Assembly (NCBI RefSeq): GCF_964340395.1
Contig: NC_135558.1
Coordinates: forward strand, 15,158,500 to 15,170,999
DNA length: 12,500 nt
Reading direction: 5' to 3'
DNA from: Glandiceps talaboti
Taxonomy: Eukaryota; Hemichordata; Enteropneusta; Spengelidae
Shown here piece by piece: positions 9,101 to 12,500 of the stretch. A model generated the notes under the pieces. That model searched no databases. It saw nothing but the letters and a program-made list of their open reading frames with translations, and was not told the DNA's origin. Within the stretch, counting starts at the first letter, position 1. Every line of letters starts with the position of its first letter. The position numbers and the translations under genes were made by a program.

Positions 9101-10187
9101 TTTATAGTACATGTACGTCTTAACAAGTTTTTAATAACTATTCCCCTTAGTAACCAAACCTTCTACACCAGCACTACCAGGGAAAAAGGATGCATCAACA
9201 GGCAATCAGCAGACAATACGGACATCAGTAATTGCACTCGCCATACTTGGAGCTATCTTCATCATTGGAGGTATCGCTTTGGTGGTATACACCCTTATGA
9301 GACGGTATGCATGATAATTATAATTATGATTGTAATTATAAATATATTTATAGAGTGCGTAGTTAATAATACTCGTAAGATGATTATACTTAATTGAGTT
9401 AGAATCCTAACTTTAGTTATGTACACAATTCGAAAGAGAAACCATGATGAAAGAGTCCCTGGGCTATTTGTATGACCCTTCGACCTCTGATGGTTTAAGT
9501 CTGTCCCCTATCTTTGTCCTAGTTTTTGTTTGTACATGCATACATCGATCCTATATTGCTAATGCTAGAACTCGCCATATTCCATTTATTTTTGAAAGAA
9601 TTATCGCAAGAGGGCGCCCCTCACGAAGCAAAATTGAGTGCTCAAGTCCCATCACACGGGAAGTAGTTAATGCAATGTGGCTAAATGTAAATCCAGCTGA
9701 AAGTAAAAATAGCGTGATTTTATGTAATATTAGCAGGAAATGTTATTTAGAATTCAAACATTTTTGTCAACTTTTTTTCAGGAGACGCAAACGATCAATT
9801 GTTTGGCAACGTGATCGACAACAGGTTATCAATAATACACACTCTACGATGGCGAATCAAGAACGTCCTATTGGAGGAGGAGTCGTTGGGTTATCCAATC
9901 CCATATATGATGTAAACCCTTACGGGGGTAACATTAACGCTAGCAGCAACTCCACCATGCCAATGCCGTCAGTAGCGCCCTCAGACGTCAACTTTGATAT
10001 AGGATATCCCGAGAAGTTACCACTAGATGAAGAGGACACGGTGAATATTGAACCAGGTGCCACGTCTGTGCATTATGCTGCTGCGTCGCCACCTGCCGAG
10101 AATCCATATGACAATGCGCCGTTGAAAAAGGAACAAAATGACACAAAAGAGAAGCTCACAGTGAAATTGAAAGAAACGGATGCTTAA
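112..10187 (+). CDS. LRP-like type I membrane receptor with EGF, YWTD propeller, CCP modules and NPxY tail (3' part of gene, 5' end outside window)
   Basis: This entry spans the joined gene; the exons are listed separately. Exons 112-231, 880-1143, 1902-2055, 2912-3046, 3313-3433, 3923-4067, 4743-4853, 5188-5367, 7578-7754, 8339-8515, 9151-9304 and 9782-10187 join with matching splice phases (1,1,2,2,0,1,1,1,1,1,2) into 2144 nt. With the one base carried in from upstream this makes 715 codons ending in TAA. Domain order is EGF, six-bladed YWTD propeller, EGF, three to four CCP modules, transmembrane helix, cytoplasmic tail. EGF-propeller-EGF is the ligand-release unit of LDL-receptor family proteins, and the NPIY in the tail is the family's endocytosis signal, so an endocytic or signalling cell-surface receptor is the likely role. 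The ligand cannot be read from sequence. Ligand-binding LDLR class A repeats, if present, would lie upstream. The CCP modules between propeller and membrane are unlike vertebrate LDLR or LRP1. Exon 9 (5633-5812) may or may not be included. Confidence 0.85.
232..879 (+). other. Intron 1
   Basis: This 648-bp GT-AG intron (gtacgt...gctag) lies between phase-1 exons. It is AT-rich and I see no repeats or conserved coding signal in it. A small perfect inverted repeat, CCGTCT...AGACGG, sits near 255-271 and is probably chance. Confidence 0.8.
880..1143 (+). CDS. Exon 2: start of YWTD beta-propeller (blades 1-2)
   Basis: The acceptor is ccttctgctag and the donor AG/gtgag; both borders are phase 1. 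It encodes about 88 residues. A first degenerate blade contains [15 protein letters not shown] second contains [20 protein letters not shown] followed by IWRAKL, the LDLR class B pattern of hydrophobic-D-W/F, then Y-W/I-T/A-D, then I-x-R-A-x-L. Here the YWTD core has drifted to YIFAHSD, as often happens in the first blades of a propeller. The exon directly follows the EGF module, as in LDLR, LRP1 and LRP2. An unpaired-looking cysteine (NVSCFAR) sits between the two blades. Confidence 0.87.
1144..1901 (+). other. Intron 2
   Basis: This 758-bp GT-AG intron (gtgag...ttttag) is the only one in the propeller region without a long microsatellite. It holds a short hairpin-forming sequence, CTCTGTG-CTCGA-CACAGAG, at 1536-1554. 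Nothing else is recognisable. Confidence 0.8.
1902..2055 (+). CDS. Exon 3: YWTD beta-propeller, blade 3
   Basis: The acceptor is atgttttag and the donor AG/gtagg. It enters in phase 1 and leaves in phase 2. The roughly 51 residues hold a textbook LDLR class B repeat: [13 protein letters not shown], then [16 protein letters not shown], then GIAIH at the start of the next strand. It has an exact YWTD core and the acidic DG turn. In the family this blade belongs to the closed six-bladed propeller that packs on the following EGF module and controls ligand release at low pH. Confidence 0.9.
2118..2700. repeat. Trinucleotide satellite in intron 3, CAC/CAT-rich with CTA/CTG core
   Basis: The core at about 2320-2550 consists of (CTA)n interrupted by (CTG)n, and is flanked on both sides by imperfect CAC/CAT/ACC triplets. 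The + strand is nearly free of G over the whole 580 bp. It fills most of the 856-bp intron 3. Its long His/Tyr/Thr/Leu open frame is a by-product of the repeat. Confidence 0.9.
2912..3046 (+). CDS. Exon 4: YWTD beta-propeller, blade 4
   Basis: The acceptor is ctatataag and the donor is AG/gtatgt; both borders are phase 2. It encodes [23 protein letters not shown] and [10 protein letters not shown], a clear class B blade with an FWTD core. The donor coincides with the first unit of the long GTAT repeat filling intron 4 (see 3047-3260). The acceptor tract is weak in pyrimidines, but the reading frame and the split arginine codon (AG/G) match on both sides. Confidence 0.9.
3047..3260. repeat. 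GTAT tetranucleotide microsatellite overlapping the intron 4 donor
   Basis: (GTAT)n starts at the first base of intron 4, so the splice donor gtatgt is repeat unit one. Variant blocks GTAC (about 3107-3134), GTGT (about 3140-3152) and ATGC (about 3197-3219) interrupt it. The repeat makes up about 80 percent of the 266-bp intron, and the acceptor follows 50 bp later. Confidence 0.95.
3313..3433 (+). CDS. Exon 5: YWTD beta-propeller, blade 5
   Basis: The acceptor is catccatag and the donor CAG/gtaaaa. It enters in phase 2 and leaves in phase 0. It encodes [19 protein letters not shown], then EDRNVFKSL and VGITIWQ, a class B blade with an exact YWTD core. The final strand VGITIW ends at the donor, so the blade 6 core begins at the first codon of the next exon. 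This is the same cutting point seen between other blades of the gene. Confidence 0.9.
3459..3585. repeat. GGT/AGT/GTT trinucleotide repeat in intron 5
   Basis: (GGT)n blocks alternate with (AGT)n and end in (GTT)n, 26 bp after the exon 5 donor. The closely spaced GG pairs could form two-tier G-quadruplexes in the transcript. The rest of the intron to 3922 is AT-rich and includes a TA run at 3751-3762. Confidence 0.93.
3923..4067 (+). CDS. Exon 6: YWTD beta-propeller, blade 6 and closing strand
   Basis: The acceptor is ctgctcaatag, entered in phase 0. It encodes [18 protein letters not shown], a degenerate sixth blade, then the closing stretch [17 protein letters not shown]-family propellers commonly end with a similar 'H-S-x-x-Q-P' segment just before the next EGF module, so the exon should stop here. 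No GT lies in the right phase at this point. The best site is ACAG/gcaaga, a GC donor that ends the exon in phase 1 and joins to the DPNPC of exon 7. Running on instead would translate the CTGT microsatellite. Confidence 0.82.
4068..4073 (+). promoter_or_regulatory. Non-canonical GC splice donor of intron 6
   Basis: The sequence ACAG/gcaaga fits the GC-AG donor consensus (AG/GCAAGT). It is the only site here that ends exon 6 in phase 1, as exon 7 demands. The GT dinucleotides further on lie inside the CTGT repeat and would add low-complexity residues to the propeller end. Confidence 0.7.
4082..4215. repeat. CTGT tetranucleotide microsatellite in intron 6
   Basis: The pure (CTGT)n core is at about 4118-4171, with imperfect CTGT/CTCT on both sides. 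It begins 15 bp after the GC donor. Confidence 0.93.
4243..4295. repeat. CTCA tetranucleotide microsatellite in intron 6
   Basis: About twelve ACTC units with one TTAC variant, separated from the CTGT repeat by a pyrimidine-rich spacer. Confidence 0.93.
4331..4342. repeat. G12 homopolymer run in intron 6
   Basis: Twelve consecutive G on the + strand between the CTCA and GTTT repeats. This is a likely sequencing or length-variation hot spot. Confidence 0.95.
4352..4470. repeat. GTTT tetranucleotide repeat in intron 6
   Basis: Imperfect GTTT/GTTA units lead into a pure (GTTT)n block at about 4420-4460. Sequence from 4500 to 4742 is non-repetitive intron up to the exon 7 acceptor. Confidence 0.92.
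4743..4853 (+). CDS. Exon 7: second EGF-like module
   Basis: The acceptor is ctttcgtacag and the donor CAG/gtagg; both borders are phase 1. The joined start [12 protein letters not shown] is the hallmark opening of the EGF module that follows an LRP propeller. Six cysteines follow EGF order (NPC, GGC, GIC, AEC, RC, AIC). The last loop is short, six residues between C5 and C6, so the module is compact at 37 residues. It links the propeller to the CCP array. Confidence 0.87.
4854..5187 (+). other. Intron 7
   Basis: This 334-bp GT-AG intron begins gtaggcc. Its part around 5072-5105 (tttacaaatcagtttatg and following bases) closely matches 6446-6480 in intron 9. It is therefore part of the unit that was duplicated with the CCP exons. 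Confidence 0.75.
5188..5367 (+). CDS. Exon 8: CCP/sushi module A
   Basis: The acceptor is gatgctttcag and the donor AAA/gtaagt; both borders are phase 1, typical of one-exon CCP modules. It codes for 60 residues: RCPMTIANG, then [29 protein letters not shown] and ELC. The four canonical CCP cysteines and the conserved NG, GY and W are all present, plus two extra cysteines between C1 and C2. CCP modules act as rod-like spacers and binding sites in complement regulators and adhesion receptors. The module is a close relative of exon 9, about 41 of 58 residues identical by hand count. Confidence 0.88.
5368..5632 (+). repeat. Intron 8, duplicated intron segment between CCP modules A and B
   Basis: This 265-bp intron shares its first 60 or so bases (gtaagtggtcac... 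and tacagggcat) with the sequence after exon 9 (5813-5865) and after the pseudo-exon (7393-7445). Its 3' part (gataacgttggaaat, cttcacagc, tagcagtcattttg and aataacaaag) recurs at 6839-6886 and 7158-7241, ahead of the pseudo-exon. This shows that exon and flanking intron were copied together. Confidence 0.75.
5633..5812 (+). CDS. Exon 9: CCP/sushi module B, splice donor apparently lost
   Basis: The acceptor is aatcatcttttcag, entered in phase 1. The domain is intact: [40 protein letters not shown] and NLCQE, with all six cysteines and no stop. By alignment with exon 8 (GAAA/gtaagt) the donor here reads GAAA/gaaagt, so GT has become GA. Reading on gives ERK and then TGA at 5818-5820. The nearest GT (5817-5818) would end the exon in phase 2 and shift the frame of exon 10. 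Outcomes include skipping (frame-neutral, 180 nt), a short truncated product, or use of a very rare GA donor. I call the domain with confidence, but not its inclusion in the mRNA. Confidence 0.6.
5813..5814 (+). promoter_or_regulatory. Mutated splice donor of exon 9 (GA in place of GT)
   Basis: The duplicated copies read GAAA/gtaagt (5364-5373), GAAA/gaaagt (5809-5818) and GAAA/gtaaat (7389-7398). Only the middle copy has lost the T of the donor. Similar downstream intron sequence in all three copies anchors this alignment. Confidence 0.75.
5925..6085 (+). pseudogene. Probable older CCP exon relic
   Basis: Between exon 9 and the pseudo-exon the sequence translates to [14 protein letters not shown]. 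After a one-base frame change it gives [15 protein letters not shown], and in the first frame again EEMYTEC near 6056-6077. These line up loosely with the CP.M.I.NGR start, the YGD...F.C..G middle and the EA.MCTE segment of a CCP module. No intact acceptor or donor is evident, and the cysteines are mostly gone. The match is by eye only and may be partly chance. Confidence 0.33.
6112..6195. repeat. CAG/CAA trinucleotide repeat in intron 9
   Basis: A few CAG units are followed by about twenty CAA units, just after the CCP relic. Confidence 0.95.
6196..7241 (+). other. Middle of intron 9, before the CCP pseudo-exon
   Basis: After the CAA repeat comes AT-rich unique sequence. A segment at 6446-6480 matches intron 7. 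The stretch 6540-6835 (GTCAC-rich and CCACC-rich, with a run of eight A) looks like an unrelated insertion, although I recognise no element. Then 6838-6886 matches the sequence upstream of exon 9. About 270 bp (6887-7157) has no counterpart in exon 9's intron and is probably another insertion. The homologous flank resumes at 7158. No functional exon was found. Confidence 0.5.
7242..7392 (+). pseudogene. CCP pseudo-exon (decayed copy of modules A/B)
   Basis: A normal-looking acceptor (aatcatcttttcag) and donor (AAA/gtaaat) flank sequence clearly related to exon 9, including CHFSCDEG and ATVTES. Compared with exon 9 it lacks about 30 bp that would encode [20 protein letters not shown] puts a stop where modules A and B have tyrosine. 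A TGA is inserted before TGG in the GEWS motif, and another stop (TAA at 7259-7261) follows the deletion in the entering frame. It cannot be part of the receptor coding sequence. Confidence 0.85.
7578..7754 (+). CDS. Exon 10: CCP/sushi module C
   Basis: The acceptor is tttactattttag and the donor CCG/gtaagg; both borders are phase 1. The 59-residue module reads [43 protein letters not shown] and GDLC. It has the six-cysteine pattern of modules A and B but is more diverged. The usual aromatic after the third canonical cysteine is SNY rather than GY. It joins in frame to exon 8 (split codon ATA) or to exon 9, if that exon is spliced at its ancestral donor position. Confidence 0.88.
7755..8338 (+). 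other. Intron 10
   Basis: This 584-bp GT-AG intron (gtaagg...cacag) holds a C10 run at 8076-8085 and a short gtacatgtacgtatgtgtgt tract near 7987. Otherwise it is plain AT-rich sequence without coding signal. Confidence 0.8.
8339..8515 (+). CDS. Exon 11: CCP/sushi module D, membrane-proximal
   Basis: The acceptor is cctctaaccacag and the donor AAA/gtaagt; both borders are phase 1. Residues [39 protein letters not shown] and HLC give a complete six-cysteine CCP module of 59 residues. A possible N-glycosylation site, NQT, lies just before the CYFTC element. It is the last extracellular domain before the linker and membrane helix in exon 12. Confidence 0.88.
8545..8690. repeat. GGAT tetranucleotide and TATGG pentanucleotide repeats in intron 11
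   Basis: Two (GGAT)n blocks are followed by about five TATGG units and degenerate GGAT/GGGT. They start 30 bp after the exon 11 donor. Confidence 0.92.
8785..9045 (+). repeat. Dispersed repeat, copy 1 (intron 11)
   Basis: Matching blocks shared with 10511-10850 run in the same order and orientation: GTTCCGGTTA, CCACCTAGTT, ACATATTCGAG, ATAAAGTCGTG, GTCTCGC.AGAAATAG, GGAAAC, AAAAGAC, AAAATTGAACGTAAT and CACAA.TTTG. This copy lacks about 110 bp present in copy 2 after AAAAGAC. No transposase or RT frame is present, so it would be a short non-autonomous element of unknown type. Confidence 0.7.
9151..9304 (+). CDS. Exon 12: Ser/Thr/Pro linker and transmembrane helix
   Basis: The acceptor is actattccccttag and the donor CG/gtatgc; it enters in phase 1 and leaves in phase 2. 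About 25 residues of polar linker ([19 protein letters not shown]) are followed by one hydrophobic helix of about 23 residues ([16 protein letters not shown] and IALVVYTLM). An arginine cluster follows, running into exon 13, and marks the cytoplasmic side. The orientation is therefore type I, with the EGF, propeller and CCP modules outside the cell. The linker is much shorter than the O-glycosylated stalk of vertebrate LDLR. Confidence 0.88.
9305..9781 (+). other. Intron 12
   Basis: This 477-bp GT-AG intron begins gtatgc and ends in a C/T tract. Near its start is an AT-only stretch (about 9313-9352, TAATTATAATTATGATT type). The + frame is open from 9444 into exon 13. A retained intron would still hit a stop from the donor side (TAT GCA TGA), so this looks like chance openness. 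Confidence 0.75.
9782..10187 (+). CDS. Exon 13: cytoplasmic tail with NPxY motif and stop codon
   Basis: The acceptor is caactttttttcag; it enters in phase 2, completing an arginine codon. The tail starts with a basic stop-transfer run (RRRRKR across the junction) and is about 135 residues long. NPIY at 9897-9908, in the context [13 protein letters not shown], resembles the NPVYATLY segment of the LRP1 tail. It fits the NPxY signal read by PTB adaptors and the clathrin machinery. A second tyrosine site, ENPYDN at 10098-10115, has the YxN form bound by Grb2-type SH2 domains. The frame stays open upstream to 9444, but that part is intron 12: it ends in a strong polypyrimidine tract and acceptor. 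The stop TAA is at 10185-10187. Confidence 0.9.
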
Positions 10188-10420
10188 GTCAAACATGATG
10201 GAAATGAATAACTTGGTCGTTTTTCGAAAGTTTTACTGTGAAAACAAGGAGAGTAGAAACAAAGTGTCGTTTATCAGCTTAATTTCATTCGTACCAACGT
10301 TGCTAACATTACTACAAGCTGTTGTCTAACACAACAAAAATTGATACAAACAGTACTTTTTTAAAGTAAACCGACACTTTTGCAAAACATGAGTCTAAAA
10401 TAAAAACACATGTGGTTATT
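10188..10420 (+). other. Probable 3' UTR (short form)
   Basis: AT-rich sequence after the TAA stop with no continuing frame. The end is estimated as 10-25 bases past the AATAAA at 10399. The true cleavage site cannot be seen. Confidence 0.55.
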
Positions 10421-10513
10421 AGAGTGCATATATGATTTGACGACGATTTTGTCAGGTTGTGAGTTAGTTAACGGTGGCCCGAATGTTGTAGTAATGTTGG
10501 CAACATTTTAGTA
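10291..10513. repeat. Inverted repeat spanning the 3' UTR end
   Basis: The left arm at 10299-10317 (GTTGCTAACATTACTACAA) is the reverse complement of 10486-10504 except for one base, which would be a G-U pair in RNA. Weaker complementarity extends outward and inward (left to about 10335, right from about 10456, including GTTGTG and TTAG). The arms enclose about 170 bp that includes the first AATAAA. This could be a MITE-like insertion or an RNA hairpin. Confidence 0.7.
10399..10404 (+). promoter_or_regulatory. Candidate poly(A) signal AATAAA
   Basis: First AATAAA after the stop codon, 212 bp downstream. A GT-containing stretch follows (TGTGGTTATTAGAGTG at about 10411), as expected of a downstream element. 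A second AATAAA is at 10587. Confidence 0.55.
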
Positions 10514-10850
10514 GGCCTAAAAAATGTTTAGTTCCGGTTACCCACCTAGTTGGGTTTTTTTTTTTTACATATTCGAGAAAACTTGAAATAAAATCGTGGA
10601 AATTGTGAGGTCTCGCGAGAAATAGTAGATACGGAAACCGACATCAATTGAAAAGACAAAAGAAAACTGTTCTTCCAATCTGTAATAGATGTACATTTGG
10701 TGAGAAGACCATATGGAAAACAATGGAAAACATAACTACCTGAACTAGACACTCACACATAAAAAAAAAATTAAAAGAATCAACCTTCCACATATATTCT
10801 AAAATTGAACGTAATTGGAACAACGCAATTTTTTAGGCCTTATAGTCAGA
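10511..10850 (+). repeat. Dispersed repeat, copy 2 (downstream of the gene)
   Basis: Same family and orientation as 8785-9045, beginning CTAAAAAATGTTTAGTTCCGG and ending near TAGGCCTTAT. It carries a T-run (10555-10566) and an extra internal segment (about 10661-10765). An AATAAA at 10587-10592 lies inside it and could act as a distal poly(A) signal for the gene upstream. Confidence 0.7.
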
Positions 10851-11371
10851 AGCCGTCTTGGTTTAAAATCAATGTTCGTATAAAGACATTTGTCTATCCA
10901 GATGACGTTTCACTTCTATTGTATGTTTTGCAACAGGGAGATACCCACCAATTTTACATGGCAATCAAAGCGCCACTCGAAACAAATGAGTTATCTACAA
11001 CGACAGAAGTTGAAATTTAATTTGTGCCAATGTAAGGCTTCTCATATTATTGACTACTAGTAACCAGTGTTGCATAACCGGTCAGAACATTTCTATGTGT
11101 GAATGGGGAAGGACGCCACCAACGTCAATATTTCATGGTAAAACTACTTGAAATAATAACATTATTGATAGTAATAACACAACATTTACATGACTTAGAT
11201 GTGTTTCAAATATATTCAAACGTACGCATCTGTCCGAAGTGGTCACTACGTTGTTTCCGGCGAATAATATAAATATTAAATGAACTGCTAATATAATGAA
11301 ATGAATATCCAATCATAATTCAGTTATTGATTATATGTCATTTTATGGGGTACTGGGTTTTTTAAATCTAC
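10851..11371 (+). other. Intergenic AT-rich DNA
   Basis: No gene recognised. A 71-codon + strand open frame (10805-11020) begins inside the dispersed repeat and shows no domain I can support. The remainder is AT-rich with stops in all frames. Confidence 0.6.
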
Positions 11372-11462
<91 letters not shown>

Positions 11463-11601
11463 ATATATATATATATATATATATATTTATTTATCTATCT
11501 ATCTATCTATCTATCTGTCTAACTGTCTGTAAATCTATCCACCTACCTACCTGTCTGTCTGTCTGTCTGTCTGTCTATCTCTATCTCTCTCTATCTATCT
11601 A

Positions 11602-11667
<66 letters not shown>

Positions 11668-11674
11668 GCTATTA

Positions 11675-11708
<34 letters not shown>
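11372..11708. repeat. TATC/CTGT satellite downstream of the gene
   Basis: A long (TATC)n block (about 11373-11461) is followed by (TA)n (11463-11486), a shorter TATC block, (CTGT)n near 11550, TATC again (about 11605-11667) and (CTGT)n to 11708. The alternation suggests C-to-T or A-to-G interconversion of one unit. Confidence 0.95.
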
Positions 11709-12500
11709 GGCCTATTTGTGTGGCTGTCCGTTTCTCACTGACATTGTGTTATCTGTCAATCTTCTATCCCCTTCCCTTCATAGAACTACTCAGAACTACT
11801 CCATTTGTTATGTATCACAATCGTTTATTATTAGATTTAAAACCATAAGTCATTCTAGCTTACCAATAACCAAATGTTGAAAACCAAATGTAAATGTCCT
11901 GAAAATGATTTCGTGTTGTAATGAAGTTGTTTTTATTTTTTTAAATTTGAATTTAAATTTGTATATGGAATTTATTTATTCAAGATGTATGGGCTGTTCA
12001 ATTGTGGTCAATATCAGATAACCAAGAACACCGACATACCAATGCTGTTATTATTTGATACAAGAAAATGATTTTTTTTTTAAATGCAAATTGAATGTTT
12101 TCAGAGTTTTCAAGAGAAGCCTGTGATCAGAACGCACCTTTATCAGTAGTGGACAATTACAGCTAGCTACAAGTCACCGTTCGCGCTTCTGTTTGATGCA
12201 CATTTGCATATTTGATGCATATTTGCATATTTTCCACTAAGATAGGAAACTCGTAATTTTTTGCAAAACACTGTTGCAGCTTCTTGTTCTTATTTTGGAA
12301 AAATTCTTGGGAATGTTTTTCAGCAGATATTTTGTTTGCTAATATCAATTGTACCCACATTGACAATAGCAAAGGTAATGGGATATAATTATACAAGAGA
12401 TTTACATTGTTGAATTTCATAAAAGATTGTCAAATAAACTTGCATGATAACAACAACAACAATTATTATCTTTATTTTCTGATATGTTTCGGAATTAACC
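11709..12500. other. Intergenic AT-rich DNA to window end
   Basis: About 790 bp with no gene recognised. An 85-codon minus-strand frame (12163-12420) starts with a hydrophobic stretch, but has AT-driven composition and no known domain. AATAAA occurs at 12433-12438 without an associated gene. A short (CAA)n lies near 12450. Confidence 0.6.
12195..12232. repeat. Tandem 19-bp repeat with octamer motifs
   Basis: Two adjacent 19-bp units (GATGCACATTTGCATATTT, and the same with T for C at position 7) each contain ATTTGCAT, the reverse complement of the POU/Oct octamer ATGCAAAT. Function is unknown; the motif is short and the region AT-rich. Confidence 0.6.

Noticed and set aside
9444-9781. Upstream extension of the cytoplasmic-tail frame beginning with MMKESL
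   Set aside because: It lies in intron 12, ends in a clear polypyrimidine tract and AG, and shows no domain. A short tail-only transcript cannot be excluded but nothing supports it.
10805-11020. A 71-codon frame containing FVYPDDVSLLLYV, slightly like the YxDD box of reverse transcriptases
   Set aside because: The residues before and after do not match other RT blocks, and the frame begins inside the dispersed repeat. Probably coincidence.
11372-11708. Regular repeats that might suggest a CRISPR array
   Set aside because: The units are four bases with no spacers, in animal intergenic DNA. This is a microsatellite.
12163-12420. Minus-strand 85-codon frame with a hydrophobic N-terminus like a signal peptide
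   Set aside because: AT-driven composition, no recognisable domain, no splice or promoter context.

Overview
This window is animal genomic DNA holding the 3' half of one spliced receptor gene on the + strand. It has introns with clear GT...AG borders, abundant simple-sequence DNA, and exons coding for extracellular domains found only in animals. The species cannot be named. AT-rich introns, many tacatgta and aggccta words, and an invertebrate-style exon series suggest a marine invertebrate (deuterostome or lophotrochozoan), but this is a weak impression.

Gene layout. I could join twelve coding exons, plus a thirteenth (exon 9) with a damaged splice donor, between 112 and the stop at 10185-10187. 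In order they encode: an LDL-receptor-type EGF module (112-231); a complete six-bladed YWTD beta-propeller (880-4067, five exons); a second EGF module (4743-4853); a run of complement-control-protein (CCP/sushi) modules, one per exon, at 5188, 5633, 7578 and 8339; a short Ser/Thr/Pro linker with one transmembrane helix (9151-9304); and a cytoplasmic tail of about 135 residues with an NPxY sorting motif (9782-10187). Splice phases agree at every junction. Without exon 9 the joined exons give 715 codons including the stop. The product is a type I membrane protein of the LDL-receptor-related (LRP) class whose membrane-proximal part is built of CCP modules. The start of the gene lies upstream of the window.

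The CCP region is evolving. Exon 9 is intact as a domain, but its expected GT donor reads GA and the frame then hits a stop. A further copy at 7242-7392 is a pseudo-exon with a deletion and stops. A more decayed relic lies near 5925-6085. Flanking intron sequence is shared between copies, so these arose by tandem duplication.

Introns. Many introns carry a different microsatellite: CTA/CTG in intron 3, GTAT in 4, GGT in 5, CTGT/CTCA/G12/GTTT in 6, CAA in 9, GGAT in 11. In intron 4 the splice donor is itself the first unit of the repeat. Intron 6 appears to use a GC donor.

Downstream (10188-12500). There is a 3' UTR with an AATAAA lying between the arms of an inverted repeat, the second copy of a dispersed repeat also found in intron 11, a long TATC/CTGT satellite, and AT-rich DNA in which I see no gene. 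I found no tRNA, rRNA, CRISPR array or convincing minus-strand gene.
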